Origin: an uncultured Lachnospiraceae bacterium
GTDB taxonomy: Bacteria > Bacillota_A > Clostridia > Lachnospirales > Lachnospiraceae
Assembly: GCA_910587905.1 (NCBI GenBank)
Contig: CAJUOF010000320.1
Span: 1-19,408 of the forward strand
Direction of reading: 5' to 3'
DNA: 19,408 nt
Under the pieces are notes generated by a model. The model was not told the origin of the DNA. It saw nothing but the letters and a program-made list of their open reading frames with translations, and did no database searches. This document shows positions 1 through 7,718 of this stretch, one piece after another. The translations under genes were made by a program, and so were the position numbers. Every line of letters begins with the position of its first letter. Within the stretch, counting starts at the first letter, position 1.

Positions 1-28
1 GGAGTTCAGACGTGTGCTCTTCCGATCT
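1..28. other. Illumina adapter remnant (not biological)
   Basis: These bases match the Illumina TruSeq read-2 adapter, ending in GCTCTTCCGATCT. Genomic sequence begins at base 29. Translated in the frame of the neighbouring gene on the minus strand, the adapter gives the tail IGRAHV, a familiar adapter-derived peptide in contaminated protein databases. The left edge is therefore an untrimmed read or contig end, and the gene running into it is cut artificially. Confidence 0.97.
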
Positions 29-353
29 TTTTTATGTAAAGATTTTTTAGCCCAAGCTTTTCTCCGAGAGCTTTGCAGTGGATTAAGGGGGTGTTTCCCT
101 CTCCGATGGAGACAGGCGTGACGTCGTCATCGACGGGCAGGAAAGCGCGATGCCTCCAGAGCCCCTTTGCTTTAGGCGCATTGTGATAAATATCCAGGAT
201 TTCCTTGGGACTGTAGTTGTCAAAATCATAGGCGGTCGTCAGATTGGCAGCGATTCCCCGCTCCCTGCATTTGGGACAGCCCTCAAAAATTTCCGTTCCG
301 GTCATTTCCTGCCCGCAGACGGAGCAAACAAGTTTCTTTGCAAAAAATGTCAT
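29..353 (-). CDS. Threonine synthase-like PLP enzyme, N-terminal fragment cut by adapter
   Basis: About 108 residues of the N-terminus remain. The start ATG (bases 353-351) follows a GGAGG ribosome site. A zinc ribbon comes first (C10-x2-C13 and C26-x2-C29). Near the end is the stretch EGNTPLIHCKALGEKLGLK, the usual beginning of the fold type II PLP domain of threonine synthases, which convert O-phosphohomoserine to threonine. The PLP-binding lysine and catalytic core lie beyond the edge, so a related ammonia-lyase of the same fold cannot be excluded. The gene starts two bases after the stop of the M24 peptidase gene and is surely co-transcribed with it. The final residues IGRAHV in this frame come from adapter, not from the gene. 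Confidence 0.85.
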
Positions 354-355
354 GG

Positions 356-1546
356 CTATACCTCCAGATGGATGAGCTCGCGGGATGTTTCCGTCAGGAA
401 TTCGGCGCCCTGGTCGGTGACGTGGACTGTGTCTTCCACCATAACTCCGCCCCAACCCAGCTCATAGTAAGGTGTTTCAATACAGAGTGTCATGTCTTTC
501 TCGATCGGCGCGGGATTCCCGGCGCAGACGGAGGGGAAGTCGTAGGAGGCCATCCCGATTCCATGACCGCAGTGGTGCCGTTCAAATTGAGGAATGGTCT
601 CTTTCACCGTGTTTACGGCGATGTCAAAAATCTCACCCACCGAGATACCAGGGCGGAGGGCACGGATGGCGGCATCCTCCCCGGCCAGGACTCCGGCATA
701 ATAGCGCTCGGCCTTTTTGTTTTCTCCGACTACCACCATCCTGGCGATGTCGGAGCGGAAGCCCTTGTAAATACAGCCGAAATCAAATCGGATGACAGAG
801 CCGTCTTTGACCTTGGAAAAGGGCTGCGGATAGGTGTCCACAAAGGCAGAACGCTTGTCCATGGTGATGGAACAGAAGTAAGGGGCCGCTCCCTCCTTCA
901 CAATGCCCTCCGTGAAATGCCAATAGAGATCTGTTTCACTGACACCTTCCTTTATAAGAGGAAGCAGCCGCAAAAAAGACGCCTCTGTGATGTTGGCCGA
1001 TTTTTTGAGCAGAGCGATTTCTTCCGGGTGCTTGATGCGCCGAATCTCCAGGAACAGAGAGGAGGCAGTCACAAATTCAAAACCGGGGAATGCGCACTCC
1101 AGTTTTCGCCAAGTGGAGACGGGCATGCGGTGCTCATCCATGGCAATCCGGGCATTTTTAAGGTTCATGGAGCAGATGGCGGCTTCCAGGGCGTCTGTCA
1201 CCGATGCGTAGCGCTTTTCCAATTGAGTGTGGACGGAGCCGGACATGGCCTCCCCGTCCGTATAGTTGAAGCAAAAGCCGCCGACAGGGAAAACTGTGCC
1301 GGTAAAGTTCAGCTCTATCAACGTTGGCACGTCTGCCGCTGAGGTAATGACGGCCACTTTTCCTTCCGAGGGCTCAAAGACCACGTAGGCCTCGGCAGAG
1401 TACAGCCCTGCAACTCCCAGGGGAAAGAACCCGGACAGGTATTCCACGTTTTCCGCCACGGAAGCAATCAGCAGATCGACGGAATGGCGATTGCAGACCT
1501 CCTTCGCGCGCTGCCGGCGGAACGAGGCAAGGGTTGTTTGGTTCAT
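356..1546 (-). CDS. M24 family aminopeptidase (Xaa-Pro peptidase / creatinase family)
   Basis: The protein has 396 residues with the two-part layout of the family: an N-terminal creatinase-like domain (about 1-165) and a C-terminal pita-bread metallopeptidase domain. The five metal ligands are visible: D255 (in RFDFG), D266 (in RSDIAR), H328 (in HHCGHGIG), E357 (in CIETPYYE) and E371 (in VMVEDTVHVT). It is expected to be a cytoplasmic two-metal enzyme cleaving Xaa-Pro bonds in short peptides, though creatinase-type hydrolases share these ligands. The start at MNQTTL is preferred over an upstream in-frame ATG at 1642 because AAAGGAGTG lies just before it. It heads a minus-strand operon with the threonine-synthase-like gene and is divergent from the liv operon. 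That fits amino-acid scavenging, but the link is inference. Confidence 0.9.
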   Translation of the reverse strand: MNQTTLASFRRQRAKEVCNRHSVDLLIASVAENVEYLSGFFPLGVAGLYSAEAYVVFEPSEGKVAVITSAADVPTLIELNFTGTVFPVGGFCFNYTDGEAMSGSVHTQLEKRYASVTDALEAAICSMNLKNARIAMDEHRMPVSTWRKLECAFPGFEFVTASSLFLEIRRIKHPEEIALLKKSANITEASFLRLLPLIKEGVSETDLYWHFTEGIVKEGAAPYFCSITMDKRSAFVDTYPQPFSKVKDGSVIRFDFGCIYKGFRSDIARMVVVGENKKAERYYAGVLAGEDAAIRALRPGISVGEIFDIAVNTVKETIPQFERHHCGHGIGMASYDFPSVCAGNPAPIEKDMTLCIETPYYELGWGGVMVEDTVHVTDQGAEFLTETSRELIHLEV

Positions 1547-1630
1547 AAGATCACTCCTTTCGTAATAAAAAAGACCAGGTAATTGCGAAACGTGGAATTG
1601 CGGCAAAAAAGACACATATCCCATGAACTG

Positions 1631-1659
1631 ATTGTAACGCAAATTTTGGAATAAATCAA
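1631..1659 (-). promoter_or_regulatory. Sigma-A type promoter of the M24 peptidase operon
   Basis: On the minus strand a TTGATT -35 box (1654-1659) and a TACAAT -10 box (1631-1636) are separated by 17 bases. This implies a leader of about 80 nt before the ATG at 1546. It lies about 40 bases from the divergent liv promoter, so one regulator could act on both. Confidence 0.6.
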
Positions 1660-1700
1660 CAAAAAATTTTTATCTTAGAAAAAAATTTTCACTAAAATTA

Positions 1701-1729
1701 TTGACAAGAATGACCGGATAGATTATAGT
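1701..1729 (+). promoter_or_regulatory. Sigma-A type promoter of the liv operon
   Basis: A perfect TTGACA -35 (1701-1706), a 17-base spacer and TATAGT -10 (1724-1729) sit in very AT-rich DNA. Transcription should start near 1736, giving a leader of about 175 nt before livJ. Confidence 0.8.
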
Positions 1730-1786
1730 ATATAAAAATAAATAATAAAATTCAATATAAAAATAAAAAAAAGTATGAATTAAAAC

Positions 1787-1855
1787 CCGCAGTGAAATGC
1801 AAACCTGTGAAAAAGCGGAAAGCTCCGGGACGGCACGTTTCACTATAGAAATGTG
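1787..1855 (+). promoter_or_regulatory. Possible structured leader of livJ mRNA
   Basis: The long leader can fold. AGTGAAA (1791-1797) pairs with TTTCACT (1838-1844), extended by TGC (1798-1800) with GCA (1833-1835) across a two-base bulge. Inside is a small CGGA-AAGC-TCCG hairpin (1816-1827). A competing pairing of TCAC (1840-1843) with GTGA (1852-1855) is possible. I recognise no known riboswitch and no T-box sequence. The rest of the leader is plain AT-rich DNA up to the AGGAGG site. This is a hand-folded guess. Confidence 0.25.
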
Positions 1856-1909
1856 ACTGTTCGGAAACCGCAAATAATAAAAATACCAAAAGTAAAAGGA
1901 GGAAACAAC

Positions 1910-2931
1910 ATGAGAAAGTACCAGAGGATAGTAACGGCGATGGTGGCAGCAGCATTTTTGCTATCTGGATGTGGAGGCGGCGGCGGAGAAACAAAAGGTG
2001 CAGGAGAGGCACAGAGCGCAGGAGAGACCAAGGCAGCGGCCGGGGGGACGAAACAGGGGGCTTCCGGAGGGGAGGATACCATCAAGCTGGCTTCGGCCTC
2101 TGCACTCACCGGAGGAAGCGCGGAGCAGGGAACTATGCAGCAGCGGGGAATGCTCTTAGCCATCAAGGAGGCCAACGAAGCAGGCGGCATTGACGGAAGG
2201 ATGATCGAGCAGGTCGCCATGGACGATCGGGGGGATCCCAAGGAAGCAGCCACGGTGGCAAACAGCATTGCGTCAGATGAAAATATTTTGGCGGTGATCG
2301 GGCATACGGGCTCGTCCTCGACTCTGGCGGGGACCGGCATTTATGAATCGGCTGGGATGTTGCGGCGGAACGATTGAAGGAAAAGAACCTGGAAATTTTG
2401 GTGGCGGAATCTTATTTGTTGGGGGAGACGAAGGATTTCACAACGATCCTCACGAAGATGAAGGATGCAGGTGTGGAGGCTATCTTCTGTGTATCTGATG
2501 AGACGGAATTGCCGATGATTTTACAGCAGGCTCACGGATTGGATTATGATCCTTTCTTTACCAGCACAGGAACCTACAGCCAGGTGGTCATCGACCTGGG
2601 AGGCGAGGATGTGGAGGGTCTTTATGGACAGATGATCTTTGACCAGAATGATGTTCCGGAGAAGGTGGAAGCTTTTATGGCGAAATATAAAGAGCGTTTT
2701 GAGACGGATGTGGTGACGACTCCGGCCATGACGGCTTATATGGCTACGCAGATGGTGATTGAGGGGATAAGGGAAAACGGCGCTACCAGAGACGGAATCC
2801 AGCAGTTCCTGGCAGGAATGACGGATTTTGAGACCATGGTAGGACCGCTGTCCTTCGACGAGAATGGAGATGCCAGGATTCCTCTTACCCGTTGTCAGAT
2901 CAAGGATGGGACGTTTGCACCTGCTGAGTAA
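1910..2931 (+). pseudogene. livJ: Branched-chain amino-acid ABC transporter substrate-binding lipoprotein, broken by internal deletion
   Basis: The ATG at 1910 follows AGGAGG. The first reading frame gives a lipoprotein signal with lipobox LLSGC (C21), a low-complexity Gly/Ala/Glu linker, then the start of a type I periplasmic-binding fold (IKLASASALTGGSAEQG, later VIGHTGSSST). It runs into TGA at 2377. The second half continues in another frame from about 2356 (DVAAERLKEKN) to 2931, with the family's usual region DFTTILTKMKDAGVEAIF. The two parts total about 340 residues. Family members are usually near 380-400, and the segment between the first lobe's end and the crossover is absent. The simplest reading is a deletion of roughly 50-65 codons, not a multiple of three, with its junction near 2350-2360. 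The size is estimated from family knowledge. Substrate specificity (Leu/Ile/Val or other) cannot be told from sequence alone. Confidence 0.85.
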
Positions 2932-2952
2932 AGGCAGGAAAAGGTTGTGGGC

Positions 2953-2994
2953 GAGGGCGCCTGCCAGCCGGGTTTACGGCCGGTGGGCGCCTTT
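2953..2994 (+). terminator. Hairpin between livJ and livH (attenuator or leaky terminator)
   Basis: Arms 2956-2970 and 2977-2991 pair over 15 positions with one mismatch and two G-T pairs, around the loop GGTTTA. Three more weak pairs extend outward to 2953/2994. Only a short T run (2992-2994) follows. Such hairpins after binding-protein genes usually protect the upstream message and let part of transcription continue into the permease genes, which fits the shared operon here. Confidence 0.6.
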
Positions 2995-3050
2995 CCGTAT
3001 GCACGCGTCGATGCAGTTGATAAGCAGATATAAAGGAGGGATATGGAAGA

Positions 3051-3920
3051 ATGATCGTACAGCAGATTGTAAATGGCTTGACGCTGGGCTCCATTTATGC
3101 GCTATTGGCTCTGGGATATAGTATGATATTCGGTGTTCTGCAGTTCATCAATTTTGCCCATGGAGGAGTTGCCATGGTGGGGGCTTACATTACCTGGTAT
3201 ATGGCTGCGAAGGTGGGGCTTCCGGTGATTTTGGCGGCAGTTGTTGGTTTTTTTGGAGCGATGGTTCTCGGTTTGTTTATTGAACGGGTGGGCTACCGTC
3301 CCTTAAGAAAGGCACCGAAACTATCGTCGGTAATAGTATCAATGTGATTTTTGTTCGTGTTAACAACAGGAGTTCAAATCGTGTGGGGAACACAATCCCA
3401 GGCGATGCCGCTGTTCGTGAAGGATGTGAATTATTCCGTCGGCGGGGTGATCATCAATTCGACGCAGCTTTTGGTGCTGGCCTTAGCGATTGTGATTATG
3501 TTGATCCTGATGGTCTTTGTAAATAAGACGAAGCTGGGGATGGCTATGCGGGCAGTGGCCTTGGACCAGTCTACCTGTGGTCTTATGGGGGTGAACGTCA
3601 ATTTTATCATTGCGCTCACCTTTGCGGTTGGCTCCATGTTAGGGGCGGTCTCCGGAATTATGATGAGCTCTTATTATGGCGTTGTCTATCCTACCATGGG
3701 AGACCTGGTTGGGACCAAAGGCTTCGCAGCAGTAGTGTTGGGCGGTGCGGGAAGCATACCGGGCGCCGTTGTGGGAGGATTGTTGATCGGCGTCATTGAA
3801 TGCCTGGCAGGAGCGCTGATCTCGGCACAGGCAAAGGAAATGACGGCCTTTCTCGTGCTGATTCTTGTGCTTTTGGTGAAACCGTCGGGGCTGCTTGGGA
3901 AGGATGTGGTGAAAGAATGA
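3051..3920 (+). pseudogene. livH: Branched-chain amino-acid ABC permease LivH, interrupted by in-frame TGA
   Basis: The ATG at 3051 follows AAAGGAGGG. The first 98 residues are a normal LivH start (NGLTLGSIYALLALGYSMIF, later QFINFAHGG, then ERVGYRPLRKAP) and stop at TGA (3345-3347) after SSVIVSM. The same frame resumes at once with FLFVLTTGVQIVWG and runs through the rest of a LivH protein, including AVALDQSTCGLMGVN and GSIPGAVVGG, to 3920. There is no frameshift. A single base change from GGA (Gly) to TGA explains it, and glycine fits the usual VS-x-G pattern there. Restart at TTG 3351 is unlikely because no ribosome site precedes it and the product would lack the first membrane helices. 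The end overlaps livM by four bases (ATGA). Confidence 0.85.
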
Positions 3921-4888
3921 AGAACTTGACGAATAAGAAAATGCTTACCTGCGGAGTATGGCTGAGTCTGATCGCGGCTTGGGCCGTCATTCCGGCGGTG
4001 TCAAAGAATGCCTATGTGATTCATCTTTTGTTTTCCTGTGCAATCTTTGCGATTCTGGCCTGCAGTCTGAACATTGTCGTGGGGATCACCGGGCTTCCCA
4101 ACATGTCCCACGCCACGTTTTTTGGAATCGGGGCCTACGTGGCGGCACTTTTGTCCATTCATTTTAAGGTTCCCTTTTATGTCAATTTGATTCTCGGCGG
4201 CCTGGTTTCCCTTCTGTTCGGCATTGCCCTGGGGCTTCCCACGCTGCGGCTGAAAGGGTTTTACCTGTCTCTGGTGACCATCGGTTTTGGACAGATTGTG
4301 CGGATTGTGGAGATCAATTGGGTCTCCCTGACCAGAGGCCCCATGGGGCTTCCGGGAATCGCGGGGGCGAAGATCGGTGGTTACGGCTTTAGTAAGCGGG
4401 ATTTTATTTATTATTGTATGGCGGTGCTGGCAATCCTTATTTTTACGGTGCGCCGGATGATGAATTCCAAGATCGGCCGCGCCCTGTCCGCCATTAAGAA
4501 CGATGATATTGTGGCGAAATCTCTGGGTGTGAATACCACCGGCTACAAGGCCTTTGCCTTTTCCTTTTCTGCATTTTTCGCAGGGATGGCAGGAACCATC
4601 TATGCCCACTACATTTCTTTTATCAGCCCTGACAGCTTTACCTCGGCAGACTCCACCACCATTCTCTGTATGGTGATCCTGGGCGGGTCCGGTACACTTC
4701 TGGGCCCTGTCCTCGGTGCAATTATACTGACACTGGCGCCGGAAGTCCTGCGGTTTGCGGACATGTATCGGATGGTATTTGTGGGAGTGGTCATGATCGT
4801 CGGCGTGATCGCCAAGGAATGTCATTTGCAGGACAGGTTGAAGCTGGCGTTTTCTTCGCTGATTGGAAAGACAAAGAAGGAGGGGTGA
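3917..4888 (+). CDS. livM: Branched-chain amino-acid ABC transporter permease LivM
   Basis: A 323-residue polytopic membrane protein, intact. The start ATG overlaps the livH stop in an ATGA arrangement, the sign of translational coupling, and this replaces a longer upstream in-frame start at 3800. Family signatures include VVGITGLPNMSHATFFGIG near the N-terminus, LPTLRLKGFYLSLVTIGFGQ, and the cytoplasmic loop GRALSAIKNDDIVAKSLGVN that contacts the ATPases. The end motif LGGSGTLLGPVLGA is also typical. Together with LivH it would form the membrane channel of the importer. Since livH and livJ are broken here, livM may lack its partners. Confidence 0.93.
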   Translation: MKNLTNKKMLTCGVWLSLIAAWAVIPAVSKNAYVIHLLFSCAIFAILACSLNIVVGITGLPNMSHATFFGIGAYVAALLSIHFKVPFYVNLILGGLVSLLFGIALGLPTLRLKGFYLSLVTIGFGQIVRIVEINWVSLTRGPMGLPGIAGAKIGGYGFSKRDFIYYCMAVLAILIFTVRRMMNSKIGRALSAIKNDDIVAKSLGVNTTGYKAFAFSFSAFFAGMAGTIYAHYISFISPDSFTSADSTTILCMVILGGSGTLLGPVLGAIILTLAPEVLRFADMYRMVFVGVVMIVGVIAKECHLQDRLKLAFSSLIGKTKKEG

Positions 4889-4892
4889 GGAT

Positions 4893-5675
4893 ATGAGTTT
4901 GTTGGAAGTGAAACATGTGGGAATGCAGTTTGGCGGTCTGAAAGCGCTCTCGGAGGTGTCTCTGTCCGTGAAGGAAGGGCAGATTTATGCGCTGATCGGT
5001 CCCAACGGCGCGGGGAAGAGTACGCTGTTCAATGTGATCTCCGGCTTTTTGACGCCGACCGAGGGGACGATATCCTTTGAGGGAAAGGAGATCCAGGGCC
5101 TTCCCTCCTATAAGCTGACGCCTCTTGGGATCAGCCGGACCTTTCAAAATATCCGTCTTCTGGGAGACGTGACCGTGCTGGAAAATGTAAGGCTGGGCCA
5201 TCATGTCCGCTGCAAACAGACCTTCTGGGATGCTGAGTTCAAGACAAAGCGTTATCGGGAGGAGGAGGCAAAGAGTATTGCAGATGGGGTGGAAGTTCTG
5301 GAGTTTGTGGGGATTGGTGCTGTAAAGAATGAGCTGGCAAAAAATCTTCCCTACGGAATTCAGAGAAAGTTGGAGATCGCAAGGGCCCTGGCTACGGGGG
5401 CGAAGCTTCTCTTGTTCGATGAGCCCTGTGCCGGAATGAACTCGGCAGAAAAGCTGGCGCTGGCGGATCTGATCCTGCAGATCAACAGAGAGCTGAAGCG
5501 GACGGTGGTACTAATCGAGCATGATATGCGTTTTGTCATGAAGCTCAGCGAGGAGATCACGGTGCTGAATCAGGGGCAGGTCATCGGCCATGGGACACCG
5601 GAGGAGATTCAGGAAAATCCCAAGGTCATAGAGGCTTATCTCGGAACCGGAAGGAGGAAAAACCAGGATGCTTGA
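4893..5675 (+). CDS. livG: Branched-chain amino-acid ABC transporter ATPase LivG
   Basis: A 260-residue ABC ATPase, intact. It has Walker A GPNGAGKS, a Q-loop region around SRTFQNIRLL, the LivG-type signature LPYGIQRKLEIARAL, Walker B LLLFDEPCAGMN, and a switch histidine in VVLIEHDM. The start MSLLEV is chosen because AGGAGGGG lies eight bases upstream. The gene begins four bases after the livM stop and overlaps livF by eight bases, so it is tightly coupled in the operon. It powers uptake through LivHM from the cytoplasmic face. Confidence 0.95.
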   Translation: MSLLEVKHVGMQFGGLKALSEVSLSVKEGQIYALIGPNGAGKSTLFNVISGFLTPTEGTISFEGKEIQGLPSYKLTPLGISRTFQNIRLLGDVTVLENVRLGHHVRCKQTFWDAEFKTKRYREEEAKSIADGVEVLEFVGIGAVKNELAKNLPYGIQRKLEIARALATGAKLLLFDEPCAGMNSAEKLALADLILQINRELKRTVVLIEHDMRFVMKLSEEITVLNQGQVIGHGTPEEIQENPKVIEAYLGTGRRKNQDA

Positions 5676-6375
5676 GATCAAAAATCTTTATGTAAATTAT
5701 GGGCATATCGCGGCGCTGCGGGATGTGAGTATTCGGCTGGACAGCAATGAGGTGGTCGCCCTGATCGGGAGCAACGGAGCGGGAAAAACGACAACCCTGC
5801 GCGCCATTTCCGGGCAGCTAAAGCCGAAATCCGGGGAGAATCTCTGGGACGGAATATCTCTGATTGGAAAGGCGCCCCATGAGATTGCAAAGATGGGGAT
5901 CGTACATGTCCCGGAGGGAAGAAAGATTTTTTACAAGCTGTCCGTCCATGAAAATCTGATGATGGGTGCTTACGCGCAGAAGGATAAGAAGCGGACGGAT
6001 GAGAATTACGAGAGAGCGCTGGAGTTGTTTCCTATATTGAAGGAGCGGCTAAAGCAGGCGGGGGGAACGCTCTCCGGAGGTGAACAGCAGATGCTTGCCT
6101 TTGGACGGGCGCTGATGGCTGATCCCCAAATCCTGATGCTGGATGAACCGTCCCTGGGGCTTGCACCTCTGGTGGTGGAAAAGATTGCGGACAATATTGA
6201 GATCATTGCGAAAACGGGAATTCCAATTTTGCTTGTGGAGCAGAATGCAAATATTGCGCTGGAAATTTCCGACAGAGCCTATATAATAGAGACAGGAAAG
6301 ATTGAGCTGACCGGGGAATCGAACAAGCTGGCGGGAGATAGGCAGATCCAAAAATCCTATCTGGGAATCAGCTGA
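5668..6375 (+). CDS. livF: Branched-chain amino-acid ABC transporter ATPase LivF
   Basis: A 235-residue ABC ATPase, intact, starting inside the end of livG behind AAGGAGGA. It has Walker A GSNGAGKT, the LivF-typical HVPEGRKIF, signature LSGGEQQMLAFGRAL, Walker B ILMLDEPSLGLAP, and the C-terminal LLVEQNANIALEISDRAYI of the subfamily. It pairs with LivG as the second nucleotide-binding subunit. No terminator is visible after it. The 97 bases to the next gene hold nothing recognisable except the next ribosome site. Confidence 0.95.
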   Translation: MLEIKNLYVNYGHIAALRDVSIRLDSNEVVALIGSNGAGKTTTLRAISGQLKPKSGENLWDGISLIGKAPHEIAKMGIVHVPEGRKIFYKLSVHENLMMGAYAQKDKKRTDENYERALELFPILKERLKQAGGTLSGGEQQMLAFGRALMADPQILMLDEPSLGLAPLVVEKIADNIEIIAKTGIPILLVEQNANIALEISDRAYIIETGKIELTGESNKLAGDRQIQKSYLGIS

Positions 6376-6472
6376 ACGCGGACTTCGGTAACTCGTAGAT
6401 TCCGATTACCATTGGAAAGTGGATGATAAAAATGTCCTGAGCGAAAAGATCAGGAGCAGGGAGGAACGAGAT

Positions 6473-7501
6473 ATGATTGATGTGAGAAGCGACACGGTGA
6501 CACAGCCCACGAGCAAGATGCGGGAGGCGGCTTTTTCCTGCCCGGTGGGGGATGACGTCTACCGGGACGACCCGACGGTGAACCGGCTGGAGGAGCGGGC
6601 GGCCGAGATCCTCGGGAAGGAGGCGGCGCTGTTTGTCACCAGCGGGACCCAGGGCAACCAGACGGCCATCATGACTTGGACGAATCGCGGGGACGAGATC
6701 ATCGTCAGCGACTCGGCCCACATCTATGAGCACGAAGTGGGGGCCGTGGCGGTGCTCTCCGGCGCCAATATGCGGACCCTCCATTTTGAGAACGGGATGC
6801 CGGACGCCGCCATGATCGCGGACGCCGTCTGCGAGGAGGACATCCACCGCCCGGTGACGACGCTCATCTGCCTGGAAAATGCCCTGGCAAACGGGAGGGT
6901 GGTCCCGGTCGCCGTCATGAAGGAGATCCATGAGATGGCGAAAGGCCGGGGGATCCCGGTCCATCTGGACGGGGCCAGGTGCTTCAACGCGGCGGCGGGC
7001 CTGGGCGTGGACGTCAAAGAACTGACCCGTTACGCGGATTCCGTCTCCTGCTGTCTCTCCAAGGGGCTCTGCGCTCCGGTGGGAAGCGTGCTGGCCGGAA
7101 GCCGGGCCTTTGTCGAGAAGGCGAGGAAGAACAGGAAGATGCTCGGCGGGGGCATGCGGCAGGCGGGGATCCTGGCGGCCCCGGCCCTGATCGCCATCGA
7201 GGAGATGCCGAAGCGGCTCCATGTGGACCATGACAACGCAAGGCGTCTGGCGGATGGGCTTGCCCGGATCCCGGGAATTGCCTGCGACGTGGACGCGGTG
7301 GAGATCAACATGGTGTTTTTCCGGATGGAGGCGGAGAAGGAGGTGCGGGCCGCCTACGCGGACTATCTTTTGGACCATGGGATCCGGGTGAACGGGGAAA
7401 GCCACGGGCTCTTCCGGATGGTGACCAATGCGGGCGTGTCGAGGGAGGACGTGGACGTGATCTTGAGGGTCACGAGAGAATACCTGGAGACGAAAGGCTG
7501 A
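6473..7501 (+). CDS. ltaE: Low-specificity L-threonine aldolase
   Basis: A 342-residue PLP enzyme of fold type I, cleaving L-threonine and allo-threonine to glycine and acetaldehyde. It starts with the family hallmark DVRSDTVTQPT and has SGTQGNQTAI (cofactor phosphate region), HLDGARCFNAAAGLGV (the aspartate that holds the pyridine nitrogen), and the Schiff-base lysine K197 in CLSKGLCAPVGS. The start MIDVRS follows AGGGAGG; an in-frame ATG at 6419 lacks this. Third codon positions are strongly G/C, clearly more than in the liv genes just upstream. A strong terminator lies about 80 bases after its stop, closing this transcript. A role in glycine supply or threonine breakdown fits the amino-acid theme of the left part. 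Confidence 0.93.
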   Translation: MIDVRSDTVTQPTSKMREAAFSCPVGDDVYRDDPTVNRLEERAAEILGKEAALFVTSGTQGNQTAIMTWTNRGDEIIVSDSAHIYEHEVGAVAVLSGANMRTLHFENGMPDAAMIADAVCEEDIHRPVTTLICLENALANGRVVPVAVMKEIHEMAKGRGIPVHLDGARCFNAAAGLGVDVKELTRYADSVSCCLSKGLCAPVGSVLAGSRAFVEKARKNRKMLGGGMRQAGILAAPALIAIEEMPKRLHVDHDNARRLADGLARIPGIACDVDAVEINMVFFRMEAEKEVRAAYADYLLDHGIRVNGESHGLFRMVTNAGVSREDVDVILRVTREYLETKG

Positions 7502-7584
7502 GGGCGGAAGATTGGGAGAGGAAGGCTGGGGCAGACGGGGAACCGATGCCCGTGAGCAAAATCATTTGCCAACAGACAAGAAAA

Positions 7585-7638
7585 AATGCCGGTATCAGAA
7601 GGTTTGAGGGAACCCTATTCTGATGCCGGTATTTTTTT
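7585..7638 (+). terminator. Strong intrinsic terminator after threonine aldolase
   Basis: Arms 7585-7600 and 7618-7633 pair over all 16 positions, two of them G-T. The loop contains a further GGTT/AACC pairing, and the T run 7632-7638 follows directly. This is a complete Rho-independent terminator. It sits only 11 bases before the next -35 box, separating two transcription units. Confidence 0.92.
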
Positions 7639-7648
7639 GTGTTTCCTC

Positions 7649-7677
7649 TTGACATCCGCGCGTTAATATTGTATATA
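7649..7677 (+). promoter_or_regulatory. Sigma-A promoter of the GntR-ABC operon
   Basis: Perfect TTGACA (7649-7654), a 17-base spacer, and TATATA (7672-7677) as the -10 box. The leader to the regulator's ATG is only about 35 nt. The -10 box lies inside the palindrome at 7671-7687. Confidence 0.8.
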
Positions 7678-7687
7678 TTATATATAC
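7671..7687. promoter_or_regulatory. Palindromic operator over the -10 box (probable GntR site)
   Basis: Seventeen bases form a perfect palindrome, GTATATAT-T-ATATATAC. It is flanked by an outer pair of AATATT blocks, the right one shifted by two bases. YtrA-type GntR repressors are known to control their own operons through AT-rich inverted repeats at the promoter, so binding by the downstream gene product is the natural guess. Confidence 0.6.
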
Positions 7688-7718
7688 ACAATATTGCGTA
7701 CCCATGGGAGAATTACAG

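Noticed and set aside
338..1342. A 334-codon open frame on the plus strand opposite the M24 peptidase gene
   Set aside because: It has no family features or ribosome site and lies antisense to a gene with complete catalytic residues.
1730..1909. T-box or known amino-acid riboswitch in the liv leader
   Set aside because: The conserved T-box sequence and a terminator with T run are absent, so only a generic structured leader can be claimed.
2374..2931. The second half of livJ as a separate short gene starting at TTG 2374
   Set aside because: It has no ribosome site, and its sequence is the C-terminal lobe of the same binding protein.
3345..3347. TGA in livH read as glycine or selenocysteine by recoding
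   Set aside because: TGA is the normal stop of livM, livG, livF, nth and GT8 here, and no selenocysteine element was seen. A point mutation or read error is simpler.
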